A stretch of DNA of 64,000 bases from an uncultured Christensenella sp. (GCA_910578545.1 CAJTPT010000002.1:186001-250000); one strand, 5' to 3'. Counted from the stretch's first letter, positions 17,175 to 27,269 are shown. The notes: generated from the sequence alone by a model not told the origin. Numbers and translations: made by a program.

Positions 17175-18458
17175 TTAAACCCCGATAACACCGTCAGAAT
17201 AAAGCTCTGTAAGCTTTAAATCTACGATTTCGCCGCATGCGGCCTTGGAATAAACTTTAATATAGTTTGGCGTATACCCCACGTTATATTCACCTTCCGG
17301 ATCCTCGACGTATACGGGCTGCACGGCGCCTAAGTTTTTTAATAGGAAATCCTTATGCAAGCAGCGTTTCACGGCTAATAGCCTATCCACACGCGATTTA
17401 ACGATGTCAGGAGGAAGAGTTTTATATTTACGTGCCGCCAACGTTCCTGCGCGACTACTGTACGGAAATACATGGATATCGCTAAAAGAACATTGTTTTA
17501 TAAAGTCAATACTACTATCAAATAAACTATCCGTTTCAGTCGGAAAGCCGACTATTATGTCGGTTGTAATTGCCGCCATAGGATAATATTTACGAATAAG
17601 TTCAACCTTACTTAAAAATAAATCACAAGTATACCGACGGTTCATCGACCTTAAAACAACGTCACTGCCGCTTTGCAAAGACAAGTGAAAGTGCGGGCAA
17701 AAATCGCTCTCTTTCATTGCCGAAAGAATCCTATCATCAATAATTTCACACTCAAGAGATCCCAGTCTTTTTCTCGCGCTAAAACCACGAAGCGCACAAA
17801 TCAACGCCGTCAAATTAGTATCGATATCGGCACCGTATGACGACATATCGATTCCCGTAATAACTATTTCCCTTGAGTCAATCAACTTACACTCTTCAAC
17901 AATATCCGATATCGGACGAGACCTGTTTCGCCCTCTCAAATACGGTATTATACAGTACGTACAAAACCTATTACAACCGTCCTGAATTTTAATAAACGCT
18001 CTTGTTTTATCTGAAACCGGGTAATTTTCACAACAATACACCCTTTCTTGCTCAATTTTATCTATATTTTCATCAAAAACTATTCTACCTGATAGAGTAT
18101 TATAATTGTTTTTAAATAATAATTTTAGTGAATTTAATACAAAATCGACCTTATGCGAGGTCCCGCCCACCGAAAAAACGTTATTTTTATTAAATTGCTC
18201 AGGTTTATTTTGTGAGCTGCACCCTACTACTATTATATGGCACAATGGATTAAGCTTTATCATTTTTGTCACGTATTGGCGCGATTTTTTATCCGCTTCC
18301 GCAGTTACGGAACAGGTGTTTAAAATATAAACGTCGGCAGGGTCTAAACCTTCCGACGCATTATAATTATTTGAACGAAGGGCGGATACTATTGAGGCGC
18401 TCTCGCATTGATTTACCTTACATCCAAGCGTTACGATTTTTATTATCAAAGGTTCCAC
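17175..18458 (-). CDS. mtaB: MtaB, tRNA t6A37 methylthiotransferase
   Basis: MtaB (B. subtilis YqeV) is a radical-SAM enzyme that turns t6A37 into ms2t6A37 in tRNAs reading A-starting codons. It has an N-terminal iron-sulfur domain beginning with VTLGCKVNQCES. The radical-SAM cysteines are in DGCNRFCTYCIIPYLRG, and DIIVGFPTETDSLF follows. A short C-terminal TRAM-like region ends the protein. Length is 427 residues from GTG 18458. TTG at 18449 (MIIKIVTLGCKVN) is an equally good or better start, because GGGAG at 18460-18464 is too close to the GTG but well placed for the TTG. It overlaps rsmE, in the usual prmA-rsmE-mtaB order. Confidence 0.94.
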   Translation of the reverse strand: MEPLIIKIVTLGCKVNQCESASIVSALRSNNYNASEGLDPADVYILNTCSVTAEADKKSRQYVTKMIKLNPLCHIIVVGCSSQNKPEQFNKNNVFSVGGTSHKVDFVLNSLKLLFKNNYNTLSGRIVFDENIDKIEQERVYCCENYPVSDKTRAFIKIQDGCNRFCTYCIIPYLRGRNRSRPISDIVEECKLIDSREIVITGIDMSSYGADIDTNLTALICALRGFSARKRLGSLECEIIDDRILSAMKESDFCPHFHLSLQSGSDVVLRSMNRRYTCDLFLSKVELIRKYYPMAAITTDIIVGFPTETDSLFDSSIDFIKQCSFSDIHVFPYSSRAGTLAARKYKTLPPDIVKSRVDRLLAVKRCLHKDFLLKNLGAVQPVYVEDPEGEYNVGYTPNYIKVYSKAACGEIVDLKLTELYSDGVIGV

Positions 18459-19159
18459 TCTCCCATTTCATAGTACACAACGGATAATGTCGTGATAGCG
18501 GCTGTTTCGGCGCGCAATATTCTTTTTCCAAGCGTAACAGATTTTGCGCCGCTTTCGGTAAGTTGTGTTTGTTCGTAATCCGAAATTCCGCCTTCCGGTC
18601 CAATAAAAACAGAAACGTCCTTTACCGTTTTATCAATAGCGTTACTGAGCTTGTTGTTTGTTTCATGCTCCCACGGAAAAATCATATACGTATTTTGCGC
18701 ACGTGACAGAAGCTCTTTAAACTCGATACTTTGTTCTATTATCGGTAAAACGCTACGCCCGCATTGCTCACACGCCGATACCGCTATTTTATTAAGGCGG
18801 TCGTAATTGAGTTTAACGTTATGCTGCGCATACGCAGAATAAACCGGAACTATTCGTTTTACGCCAAGCTCTGTTGCTTTTTGAACGGCGATTTCAAAAC
18901 GATCCTGCTTTATGACGGCGAGATACAGCGAGACGTCTATTTTCGCCTCACGTACGTTGTGCGCAGTATCAAGTACGCGAAGCAATGTTTTATCCTTTTT
19001 TATCTCTTCGACCTTACACGAATAGTCATTGCCTGTCCCGTCGAACACGGTTATATTATCGCCTACGCGTATTCGCAACACATATGCGGCATGAGTGTGC
19101 GCTTCACGCGTAAGTTCTAAACGCGCACCGTTTTTTATGTCTGGCAGATAAAATCTCAT
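18446..19159 (-). CDS. rsmE: RsmE, 16S rRNA m3U1498 methyltransferase
   Basis: RsmE is a SPOUT-class methyltransferase that modifies U1498 of 16S rRNA on assembled 30S subunits. The knot signature VFIGPEGGISDYEQ and the cofactor loop SVTLGKRILRAETA are both present near the C-terminus. The N-terminal PUA-like part has RLELTREAHTHAAYVLRI. It has 237 residues, normal for the family. It overlaps prmA by 4 bases at its start and mtaB at its end. Confidence 0.96.
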   Translation of the reverse strand: MRFYLPDIKNGARLELTREAHTHAAYVLRIRVGDNITVFDGTGNDYSCKVEEIKKDKTLLRVLDTAHNVREAKIDVSLYLAVIKQDRFEIAVQKATELGVKRIVPVYSAYAQHNVKLNYDRLNKIAVSACEQCGRSVLPIIEQSIEFKELLSRAQNTYMIFPWEHETNNKLSNAIDKTVKDVSVFIGPEGGISDYEQTQLTESGAKSVTLGKRILRAETAAITTLSVVYYEMGEWNL

Positions 19160-20064
19160 AATTTAAACAGATAGGCGCTCCATTCGTTTTTGTGCTCGCT
19201 TTCCACAAGTGTAAAATGTTTACTGTACGCGTCGATAACAATTTGTTTCTTATCGGAAATAATCCCGCTTATAATGGCAAAACCTCCGTTTTTCAGTGCG
19301 GATTTTATTATCGGTTCGACTGCAATCAGCACGTCGGCCGTTATGTTTGCAACCACTATATCGGCAGGCTCTTTCATTTCCCGCACGTCTTTTTGATAAA
19401 CACACGGATTTTCAATTCCGTTTATTTTACAGTTATATTCTGTAGCAGTAACGGCTTGCTCGTCGGTATCGGCAAAAACAACTTTTTTCGCGTTCAATGC
19501 CGTTGCGCATATTCCCAAAATTCCGCTTCCGCACCCGAAATCCAAGACGAGTTTATCGGCTAAAGGAATGCGTTGCATCAAGGAAATACACATAGACGTC
19601 GTTTCGTGCATACCGGTGCCGAAAGCGAGTCCTGGATTAAGCGTAACCTTAACGTCACCGCCTATAGGCGTATAGTCTATCCATTCCGGAACAATTACTA
19701 CTTTACCGATATTAAACGGCTTATAGTATTTTTTCCACTCGTTTTCCCACTCGACTGAATCGATGATTTCAACGTGCGCGGCAAGCGTAGAAAAATCCGC
19801 CCAATCTTCCGATTTAAGTGACATAATCTTTTGAATTATCATATTCTCGTCGAGTTCAATCGAAAAATATCCGCTGACGGAACACTTGTCGTCCGCTTCA
19901 AAAAGTGACGCGTCGGCATAATCCCAACGCTTTGCCTCAAGCACTTCTTTTATATTGCTGTAATCCTCAAAAACCTCCCCCATACTTCCCGCTTCGTGCA
20001 ATATATAAGATACGGCGTCTGAGGTTTGCGAGGTACAGTTTACTATTATTTGCTTAAAACGCAT
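19156..20064 (-). CDS. prmA: PrmA, ribosomal protein L11 methyltransferase
   Basis: PrmA trimethylates ribosomal protein L11. It has an N-terminal substrate-recognition domain, a linker and a class I SAM domain with LNPGLAFGTGMHETT, the motif I VLDFGCGSGILG and ADIVVANITADVL. It has 302 residues. The start shares one base with the pta stop. In most Bacillota prmA follows dnaJ directly, but here dnaJ is about 21 kb away and pta takes its place. Confidence 0.96.
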   Translation of the reverse strand: MRFKQIIVNCTSQTSDAVSYILHEAGSMGEVFEDYSNIKEVLEAKRWDYADASLFEADDKCSVSGYFSIELDENMIIQKIMSLKSEDWADFSTLAAHVEIIDSVEWENEWKKYYKPFNIGKVVIVPEWIDYTPIGGDVKVTLNPGLAFGTGMHETTSMCISLMQRIPLADKLVLDFGCGSGILGICATALNAKKVVFADTDEQAVTATEYNCKINGIENPCVYQKDVREMKEPADIVVANITADVLIAVEPIIKSALKNGGFAIISGIISDKKQIVIDAYSKHFTLVESEHKNEWSAYLFKL

Positions 20065-21062
20065 TATTTAGCGATTGTGCACTGGAGCGCAGTCATTGCT
20101 ACGACATTGACAACGTCCTCGCTGCTACAGCCTCTTGAAAGGTCGTTTACAGGCATATTAAAGCCTTGGCAGATAGGTCCGATAGCTTCCGCACCCGCAA
20201 GGCGCTGAACAAGCTTGTATCCGATATTTCCTGCTTGTAGATCGGGGAAAATCAAAACGTTGGCCTTACCCGCAACCGTGCTGCCGGGCGCTTTTAGGTC
20301 TGCTACGGTAGGCACAAGCGCGGCGTCGGCTTGAAGTTCACCGTCAATCTGAAGCTCCGGACGAGCCTGCTTTACAATGCCGAGCGCTGTCGCAATCTTG
20401 TCTACAAGCTCGCCCTTTGCGGAGCCTTTGGTCGAGTACGACAAGAGCGCAACGCGCGGAGTAATGCCGGCAATAGCGGCAGCCGTATCTGCGGAAGCCA
20501 TTGCAATATCGGCAAGCTGATTGGCGTCGGGATTGGGATTGACCGCACAATCGCCGAAAACCATAATGCCGTTTTGACCGTATTTTGAGTTTGTGTCCAG
20601 ACACATAATAAAGCACGAACTGACCGTTTTAATACCGGGCGCGGTTTTTATTATCTGAAGCGCGGGGCGTAATACGTCGCCTGTCGCGTTGACGGAGCCC
20701 GCAACCATACCGTCTGCCTCACCGCGTTTAACCATTAAAACGCCGAAGTACAGCGGATTATGCGCAAGTTTGGTGGCGGTTTCCATGTCAAGCCCCTTGG
20801 CCTTTCTGAGCTCGTACAAAAGCTCGGCGTAAGGTTTTACGTCGACCGTTTTAATGTTTATTACCTTAATTCCATTAAGATCGACTGCAGGGCACTTTTC
20901 CTTGATAACATCGGGGTCGCCGAGAAGCACGACCTTAGCAATGCCTTCGGCATTCACTTTTGCCGCGGCAGTGATTATGCGCGGCTCCTCGCCCTCTGCC
21001 AAAACAATCGTCTTTTTAAGGGCCTTGGCTTTTTCTCTTACCGAATTTAACAAATCGTTCAT
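20064..21062 (-). CDS. pta: Phosphate acetyltransferase
   Basis: Pta exchanges acetyl-CoA and acetyl phosphate, the first half of the acetate and ATP-forming route completed by AckA. This is the short, catalytic-domain-only form (332 residues) usual in Clostridia. Recognisable segments are VLAEGEEPR, GDPDVI, MVKRGEADGMVAGS, GDCAVNPNPDANQLADIA, and DLSRGCSSEDVVN near the end. GGAGG lies just upstream of the ATG. A promoter is visible in the divergent region. Its usual partner ackA lies about 19 kb away on the same strand. Confidence 0.97.
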   Translation of the reverse strand: MNDLLNSVREKAKALKKTIVLAEGEEPRIITAAAKVNAEGIAKVVLLGDPDVIKEKCPAVDLNGIKVINIKTVDVKPYAELLYELRKAKGLDMETATKLAHNPLYFGVLMVKRGEADGMVAGSVNATGDVLRPALQIIKTAPGIKTVSSCFIMCLDTNSKYGQNGIMVFGDCAVNPNPDANQLADIAMASADTAAAIAGITPRVALLSYSTKGSAKGELVDKIATALGIVKQARPELQIDGELQADAALVPTVADLKAPGSTVAGKANVLIFPDLQAGNIGYKLVQRLAGAEAIGPICQGFNMPVNDLSRGCSSEDVVNVVAMTALQCTIAK

Positions 21063-21141
21063 GATATCCTCCGAATGTATTTACATTTTTTTTTGACTGT
21101 GGTAAAATAATTGTGATTGCAAAATCAGACTACTGTTACCG

Positions 21142-21176
21142 TATAATATTATACACTTGTTGCACGACATTGTAAA
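21142..21176. promoter_or_regulatory. Divergent promoter region, pta (minus) and tmcAL (plus)
   Basis: On the minus strand a -35 box TTTACA (21171-21176) stands 17 bases from TATAAT (21148-21153), a good sigma-A promoter for pta. On the plus strand TATAAT (21142-21147) directly abuts it, so the two -10 boxes form the palindrome TATAATATTATA. The plus-strand -35 is weak (TTGCAA at 21117-21122 with a 19-base spacer). The two promoters probably compete for polymerase. Confidence 0.6.
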
Positions 21177-21185
21177 GTAATTGAT

Positions 21186-22370
21186 ATGAAAAATTGTGCC
21201 GTCATATGCGAATATAATCCCTTTCACACAGGACACAAATACCAGCTTGATACTTTGCGTTCTTTGTCTGTTGACAATATTTTTTGCGTCATGAGCGGCG
21301 ATTTCGTTCAGTCGGCTATGCCTGCTTTTTGCGACAAAGCGATCAGAGCCGAGTGCGCTATTCGCGGCGGCGCGGACGCCGTTATAGAATTACCTACCGT
21401 ATACGCGACCGCAGGCGCACAGTATTTTGCGGAAGGCGCAGTAAAAATAATATCCGATATAAAAGACGTAACCAATATCGCCATGGGCGGTGTGGGTAAT
21501 CAAGACGATATATTGCGCTTGGCCGAGCTTAAAATCAAGCACGGACAACGGTTTTCAAATCTCTTAAAAACAAACCTCGACAGCGGTAAAAGCTATAATT
21601 CGGCTTCGGTTGCGGCTTTGTGCTCGCTTTACGGCGAATATTATCCGAGTAACGACGGTATTGCCGAGCTTTTAACCGATCCCAACAATATTTTGTGTAT
21701 CGAATATATCTCGGCAATTGACAAGCTGTGCCCTAAAATCCAACCCGTAATTATACAGCGACAGGGCGCAACACATACGAACACTGCGGAAAGCGGTCTT
21801 TACGTTTCGGCAACCGCGATACGCAATGCCGAGAATAACGGCGAGCTTGATAAAATGCAACGGTATATTCCGTTTTTATTCGACGCAATAAAAGAACAGC
21901 GACAAAACCATATGCCTAATATAAGACAATATAAATCAATGGCTGTTTTCGCGCTGAAATGCGCCGAGCCGAACGATATTGCACGACTTCGCAACTGCTC
22001 GGAAGGCATGGAATACTTATTAAAAAACACGTCGCGCTTATATGATTTCGACGAGTATATAGAAGCGACGATCGGAAAGCGCTACGGCAAAAAAAGACTG
22101 TATAGGCTGTTTTTTGATATCCTCTTATCGATTGACAAATCGCTTTTGGATATGCCGTTCTGCACAAGGCTGTTGGCATGCAAAAACGGTTTTGACTTTA
22201 CCCTTCTACCAGGCTGCGTAAAAACAACCAACGCCGCAATCAAGCAAATTGCTTCGTCTAATCCGCAAATCAACAAGGTGCTTGACGTGGATAAAAAAGC
22301 CGTATCGCTGTTTAACCTTATCAGTAGCAAAAATGGGGATTACTTTAATTACTCGTTGGTGAAAGTATGA
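21186..22370 (+). CDS. tmcAL: TmcAL, tRNA(Met) cytidine acetate ligase (YlbM family)
   Basis: TmcAL activates acetate with ATP and acetylates the wobble cytidine (C34) of elongator tRNA-Met. The nucleotidyltransferase-like N-terminus has the expected CEYNPFHTGHKYQL motif, followed by MSGDFVQ and GGADAVIELPT. A helical RNA-binding C-terminal domain follows. Length is 394 residues. It is transcribed divergently from pta, and acetate produced by the Pta-AckA route is its substrate, which may or may not be coincidental. Its stop overlaps the next gene by 4 bases. Confidence 0.94.
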   Translation: MKNCAVICEYNPFHTGHKYQLDTLRSLSVDNIFCVMSGDFVQSAMPAFCDKAIRAECAIRGGADAVIELPTVYATAGAQYFAEGAVKIISDIKDVTNIAMGGVGNQDDILRLAELKIKHGQRFSNLLKTNLDSGKSYNSASVAALCSLYGEYYPSNDGIAELLTDPNNILCIEYISAIDKLCPKIQPVIIQRQGATHTNTAESGLYVSATAIRNAENNGELDKMQRYIPFLFDAIKEQRQNHMPNIRQYKSMAVFALKCAEPNDIARLRNCSEGMEYLLKNTSRLYDFDEYIEATIGKRYGKKRLYRLFFDILLSIDKSLLDMPFCTRLLACKNGFDFTLLPGCVKTTNAAIKQIASSNPQINKVLDVDKKAVSLFNLISSKNGDYFNYSLVKV

Positions 22371-22837
22371 AAACGGTTATTCCAGAAGAAACGATATTCA
22401 AGCTTGCGGAAGCGTCGTTACACAGCGCATTCCGTGCGCAAGTGGCGTTTACGGTTACGAAGCGGTTTAGAAGCATGCACTACATGTCGAGCGCCCTTAT
22501 TTGCGATTGCGTCGTTCTTAACGTTCTGCTTAATGACAATATAACTCCGTCGTCCGCGGACGAAATAATTACGTGCATTCGTCGAAGAAATAAATCAATG
22601 TACACCACTATAGAAAGCGCATATTTTCCAATCGAAAACAGATTTGACGAATATGCAAAAAACTTGCTCGAAGAAAAGTACGAGCAAGTAAAAGCTATGG
22701 ATTTGCGCACGACAAACTATATTATTTACGTTTTATCCGAGGAAATCAGCCGTAATAAAAACCTCGACTCGAAAGAAATTTACCGTCTTGCTTATAGCTA
22801 TTACGAGCTGATAAATATCGAGCTTCCGCATTATTAA
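22367..22837 (+). CDS. Hypothetical protein coupled to tmcAL
   Basis: This 156-residue protein starts at an ATG that overlaps the tmcAL stop by 4 bases (ATGA), so it is almost certainly translated with it. I do not recognise the family. The sequence is predicted to be largely helical, with conserved-looking aromatic and Asn/Arg positions in its second half (TTNYIIYVLSEEISRNKN). There is no signal peptide, membrane segment or metal motif. It ends one base before the convergent mutS2 stop. Confidence 0.8.
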   Translation: MKTVIPEETIFKLAEASLHSAFRAQVAFTVTKRFRSMHYMSSALICDCVVLNVLLNDNITPSSADEIITCIRRRNKSMYTTIESAYFPIENRFDEYAKNLLEEKYEQVKAMDLRTTNYIIYVLSEEISRNKNLDSKEIYRLAYSYYELINIELPHY

Positions 22838-22838
22838 T

Positions 22839-25154
22839 TTACTTTATTTCTACTATTGTAACGCCTGTATCGCCCTCGCCGTATCTGCCGTATCTAAACG
22901 ACTTAACACGCGGCTGGCGTCTTAAATATGCTTGAATACCTTTGCCAAGCGCCCCTGTACCTTTGCCGTGAACGATACGCAAAGTGCTTTGCGGCGCGAT
23001 ATCCGCCAGCACGAGATCTATTTGGTATGTTGCTTCATCGACAGTCTTTCCAAGTAGCATAATCTCTCTGTTTTCCGATTCTCTGTGTGAAGAGCCTTCA
23101 CTTCGCGCCTTTTTTACTTGCTTTTGCTTTATAAGCAGCAATGACGAAACCGGTACGTCCGTCTTGATTGAGCCGATTGCTACAACGACTTTATTACCGC
23201 GAGGCGCCGCCGTAATAATCCCCTCTTTATTTAGTCCCGAAACAAACACAGCCGTTCCGACTGTAAGCTCGGACGGATCCGGCGGCGCATCGGACGTATG
23301 AGGTTTGATCTCGTCCGACGGGATATCGCGTTGCAGTTTTTTTGCTATCTTACGCGCTTCAAACAATGCTGTTTCGTTTGCATTTTTAAGCAAATCCTTT
23401 AGCTGTTCGATAATATCGTCGGCACGGTCGGAATAATCGTCTGCAAGGCGCTTAACCATTGCCGTCGCGTTATTGCTGATATCCGCGAGCTTACGTTCGT
23501 AATCACGCTTGATTTTTTCGGTGCGTTCGGCGTCTTCCTTGGCCTGCATTCGCAAACGCTCCCACTCTGCTTTATCTGCTAACGATTGATTGCGCAAGTT
23601 TTCCGCCTCGCGCAAAATCTTATCAAACACGACCTTTTCCGCACTTAATGCGTTGTGCGCGTCCTCGATTATATCCTGCGAAAGCCCGAGCTTTTCGGCA
23701 ATCTCGAGCGCATAGCTCGATCCGGAAACGCCGCGGATAAGCTTGTACGTCGGACGGAAATTTACGTTGTCGAATTGCATACAGGCGTTGGAAATGCCGT
23801 TACAAGCAATTGCGAATTCCTTGACTGAGTTAAAGTGAGTTGTTACAACGGCCGTAGCCGACTCGCGCAGTATTTTTTTGATAACGGCAATAGCAAGCGC
23901 GGCGCCCTCTTCGGGATCGGTTCCGTCGCCCGGCTCGTCAAGCAAAACCAACGATTTATCGTTCATAGCGGATGTAATTGCGGAAAGGTTGGCTATATGT
24001 GCGGAAAATGTGCTAAGCGACTGCGCAATGCTTTGAGAGTCTCCGATATCGCAATAGATATCAGAAAACAAGCTTATTTCGCTCCCATCGTTTGCAGGCA
24101 AAAATATTCCGCAAGCGCTGAACAACGAAAATAATCCTACGGTCTTAAGAGCGACCGTTTTGCCGCCCGTGTTAGGACCTGAAATCAAAAGCACTCGTTT
24201 ATCGTCCAGCGATATATCTACGGGGACTACCACACTACTGTCTATCAACGGGTGCCGCGCTCCTTTTAGATTAATCCTACCGCTGTCGTTAATTGAAGGA
24301 CGGTATGCGTTTTGCCGTTTTGAATATTCAGCCTTAGCAAAAATAACGCCGCATTCTACAAGCACATGCTGTCCTATAACGAGCTCGGTCGCATTTGATA
24401 CGACGCTTTTACTCAAATCGGCAAGAATACGCTCTATCTCGTTTTGCTCCTCGTTCTTGAGCGTAATTATTTCGTTGTTGGCCTCTACGACTGCAAATGG
24501 CTCGATAAACACCGTCGCACCTGTCGATGATACGTCGTGAACAAGTCCTTTTACGTTTGAGCGGCAATCGCTACGTACAGGCAAAACGTATCTTCCGCCG
24601 CGCATAGTAACTATATTATCACGCAAAAACTTGCTTATATCGCTTAGCCGCGTATAACTGTCAAGCTTATCCTTAAGACGTGCCGAAGCTTTTATAATCG
24701 ATTTTCTAAGTATGGCAAGCCGCTCACTTGCGCTGTCCTTGAGGTCCGTTTCATTCTCAATTGCACGCTCGATTGCATACTCGAGTTCCTCACACAATCC
24801 GACGTACGCGGTGATATCCTTTAATGAATCTACCCCGTCAGTGCATTCGACGGCGGTTTTAAGCGACCGCAAGGCATTTATACTGCTTTTAATCGACAAC
24901 AGCTCTTTTGGCGAAAGAACGGCACCTACACGCGCCTTGGCAATAAGCGGCTCGACGTCGTCGAAATAAAGCGACGGACGGTGTGACGCCAATACGGTTA
25001 TTGCGTCGCCTGTTTGCGTCAAAAGCTTATTGGCAACGTCAAGCTCATCGGTCGGCTTTGTATTTAATATAGCGGCCGCAACTACGTCGGATGAAGACAT
25101 CGACGCGATTTGCTGTAGGATTATATCGAATTCAAGGTCTTTAAATATCTTCAT
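22839..25154 (-). CDS. mutS2: MutS2, recombination/ribosome-rescue ATPase with Smr domain
   Basis: MutS2 lacks the mismatch-reading domains of MutS. It suppresses homologous recombination in some species and splits collided ribosomes in B. subtilis. The core ATPase has LISGPNTGGKTVAL, SLVLLDEPGDGTDPEEGAAL and TTHFNSVKEFA. A long charged coiled coil (about residues 515-610) follows, then a KOW-like segment. The C-terminal Smr endonuclease domain has LRIVHGKGTGALGKGIQAYLR. Length is 771 residues. The ATG shares one base with the stop of the upstream U32 gene. Confidence 0.96.
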   Translation of the reverse strand: MKIFKDLEFDIILQQIASMSSSDVVAAAILNTKPTDELDVANKLLTQTGDAITVLASHRPSLYFDDVEPLIAKARVGAVLSPKELLSIKSSINALRSLKTAVECTDGVDSLKDITAYVGLCEELEYAIERAIENETDLKDSASERLAILRKSIIKASARLKDKLDSYTRLSDISKFLRDNIVTMRGGRYVLPVRSDCRSNVKGLVHDVSSTGATVFIEPFAVVEANNEIITLKNEEQNEIERILADLSKSVVSNATELVIGQHVLVECGVIFAKAEYSKRQNAYRPSINDSGRINLKGARHPLIDSSVVVPVDISLDDKRVLLISGPNTGGKTVALKTVGLFSLFSACGIFLPANDGSEISLFSDIYCDIGDSQSIAQSLSTFSAHIANLSAITSAMNDKSLVLLDEPGDGTDPEEGAALAIAVIKKILRESATAVVTTHFNSVKEFAIACNGISNACMQFDNVNFRPTYKLIRGVSGSSYALEIAEKLGLSQDIIEDAHNALSAEKVVFDKILREAENLRNQSLADKAEWERLRMQAKEDAERTEKIKRDYERKLADISNNATAMVKRLADDYSDRADDIIEQLKDLLKNANETALFEARKIAKKLQRDIPSDEIKPHTSDAPPDPSELTVGTAVFVSGLNKEGIITAAPRGNKVVVAIGSIKTDVPVSSLLLIKQKQVKKARSEGSSHRESENREIMLLGKTVDEATYQIDLVLADIAPQSTLRIVHGKGTGALGKGIQAYLRRQPRVKSFRYGRYGEGDTGVTIVEIK

Positions 25155-27268
25155 TATTTTAAACCCTTATTAATGTTGCCGCGCGTGAAATTGCTGTCAA
25201 ACCGACCATTAAGCACTTCGGCAATCTGTTTTTTACCGATTACGGTGCAGTCGTAAAATCTGTTTTGCACGTTATCGACGGGAAGAAAATGCGGCACGCA
25301 GTTTAATAATTGCCAATAACAATGCGCTTCCTTTACCCTGCGCAATTTAAATACCCTGCCGTTTTCGTCTTTTAGCTCGTCGTGTCCCGAGCAGTTGATA
25401 CACTTGCCGTACGGACAATGACAAAGGGTCATGACGGGCGCGTACCCGAATACGTAGGCAAAACCGTTATCAAGGCAATCGGCTTCAAACGACGTAACAT
25501 GCGGCAAATCGGTCTGCCCGATTAAATTATGTCCGACGCCGAATAATATCGGTTTCTCGGTCAATCCGAGTGTGTAAAGATTGTTTGAAACCACGCCGTA
25601 TATTTCGGGGCGGTTAACCGCGTTGACGAGAATATCCCTATCCTCGCCACGCATTGTTATGGGCATATTCAGAAGTATCGGTTTGTCGATTTGCGGAACG
25701 GCAAACTTGCTGTAATCGGACGGATTTAACACCAAGTAATCTATTTTAGAAATTATTTCAGAGGAAAGCTGTCGCTCGTTTTCCACCATCAAAAGAGTAC
25801 CTTTTCCGTCAAACTTTTTATACCGCAGTCCATTATAAGACAAACCGTGTTTTACTACCGAATAGTGCCGTAAAATGCTTTCACGCAATACAGAGTAAGA
25901 CTCTCTTCTTAGTAAATTCAATTCAGACAGCGGCATAAATACGTCGCCATCAATATTCACAATCACGCAAGGATTAAACGGATATTCATCCGATAAGCCT
26001 TTTGCAAACGTATTAACAACATCATCTCGAGTAATTGGATGATTATTCGCTTTATAGGCGTCTGTTTTGCCGATATATTGTTCTGCAATACCATTCGCTG
26101 TTGCAAGCGTAACAATCGGTTTGGCGTTCTCTTTTAATTGGACGTTAACAGTAACATCTATTCGACGCGGTTGAGCATGGGAAATTTGTTTAGAGAGTGC
26201 TCCGTCAAATGTTCGCCTAAGCTCGTCACCCGCCCGACATTTACCGTCCGAAATGATTTTTCCGTCGCGAACAGTTGCGCCACCGACTTCTTTTTTGTTG
26301 CGCATAACCTTAAAGCCGTCGTTTTTGTGCGGCGTAAAATCTTTAACCCATAGTGTTTTTCCGACAACTGACGAGATTTTCCCGACAGACAACCCGATAT
26401 TGCCCTGTGATTGCGGGTATATGACGCGAAACGGTGATTCTTTGTCCAAATACGCGGAACAGTAATCGCCTCTGTTAAAGACCGATTTCAAGGCTTCCAC
26501 GGCGGCGGGCACGTCATAATCAGAGCTATACACGCTACATGCCGTATAAGCATACTCTTCAGAACGCATACGCCCCTCGATTTTTATAGCGTCAACACCT
26601 AATTCCTCAAGCTCTTTAAGCCTATCGTAAAGGCAAATATCTTTAGCCGAAAGAAAGTATCCGCGCTCGCCGTTAAAATAATACGGTTTACGGCAGATCT
26701 GCATACATTTGCCGCGGTTTCCGCTGTATGACGAAGCGAGCGACGAAAAGTAGCAGTTGCCCGAAAAACAAACACATAGCGCACCCTGAACGAAGAACTC
26801 TATCTCTATCCCTGTCTGTTTGATTTCGACTATATCCGAAGGCAGAGTTTCGCGCGCAAGGACGGCGCGCTTGATACCCAAATCCAATAATTGCTTTGCG
26901 CCGTCGGCATTATGGATCCCCATTTGGGTACTGGCGTGCAGGGTCAAATCTGGCAGCTCTTTTTTTAACAGTTTAATAAAGCGTAAGTCCTGGACTATTG
27001 CGGCATCCACGCCGAGTCCATACGCGTCGCGTGCGGCGTTTAAAGCATCGCCAAGCTCTTTATCTTTAATCAATGTGTTGAGAGTAACAAATACCTTTAC
27101 CCCGAAAACGTGAGCGTTTTCGACCGCCTGCTTTAGTGCCAAGCAATCAAAGTTTTCGGCTTTTGCTCGTGCACCGAAATGCGGCATACCTAAGTACACC
27201 GCATCGGCTCCGCCGTGTATACTTGCTATTAAGGACTTTGAGTTTCCGGCAGGCGCTACGATTTGCAT
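25154..27268 (-). CDS. U32 family protein with DUF3656-like insert (RlhA-like)
   Basis: U32 proteins are annotated as peptidases, but characterised members (RlhA, TrhP) install hydroxyl groups on 23S rRNA or tRNA. The N-terminal barrel shows APAGNSKSLIASIHGGADAVYLG, then TQMGIHNADGA and EFFVQGALCVCFSGNCYFS, and the cysteine cluster GNRGKCMQICRKPY. A central insert and a C-terminal cysteine pair (CHCPYGKCINCSGHDEL) complete a two-domain architecture like E. coli RlhA. I chose ATG 27268, which follows the pheT stop almost directly. A TTG seven codons earlier is possible. In many Clostridia zapA separates pheT from this gene, but none is seen here. Confidence 0.9.
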   Translation of the reverse strand: MQIVAPAGNSKSLIASIHGGADAVYLGMPHFGARAKAENFDCLALKQAVENAHVFGVKVFVTLNTLIKDKELGDALNAARDAYGLGVDAAIVQDLRFIKLLKKELPDLTLHASTQMGIHNADGAKQLLDLGIKRAVLARETLPSDIVEIKQTGIEIEFFVQGALCVCFSGNCYFSSLASSYSGNRGKCMQICRKPYYFNGERGYFLSAKDICLYDRLKELEELGVDAIKIEGRMRSEEYAYTACSVYSSDYDVPAAVEALKSVFNRGDYCSAYLDKESPFRVIYPQSQGNIGLSVGKISSVVGKTLWVKDFTPHKNDGFKVMRNKKEVGGATVRDGKIISDGKCRAGDELRRTFDGALSKQISHAQPRRIDVTVNVQLKENAKPIVTLATANGIAEQYIGKTDAYKANNHPITRDDVVNTFAKGLSDEYPFNPCVIVNIDGDVFMPLSELNLLRRESYSVLRESILRHYSVVKHGLSYNGLRYKKFDGKGTLLMVENERQLSSEIISKIDYLVLNPSDYSKFAVPQIDKPILLNMPITMRGEDRDILVNAVNRPEIYGVVSNNLYTLGLTEKPILFGVGHNLIGQTDLPHVTSFEADCLDNGFAYVFGYAPVMTLCHCPYGKCINCSGHDELKDENGRVFKLRRVKEAHCYWQLLNCVPHFLPVDNVQNRFYDCTVIGKKQIAEVLNGRFDSNFTRGNINKGLK

Positions 27269-27269
27269 A

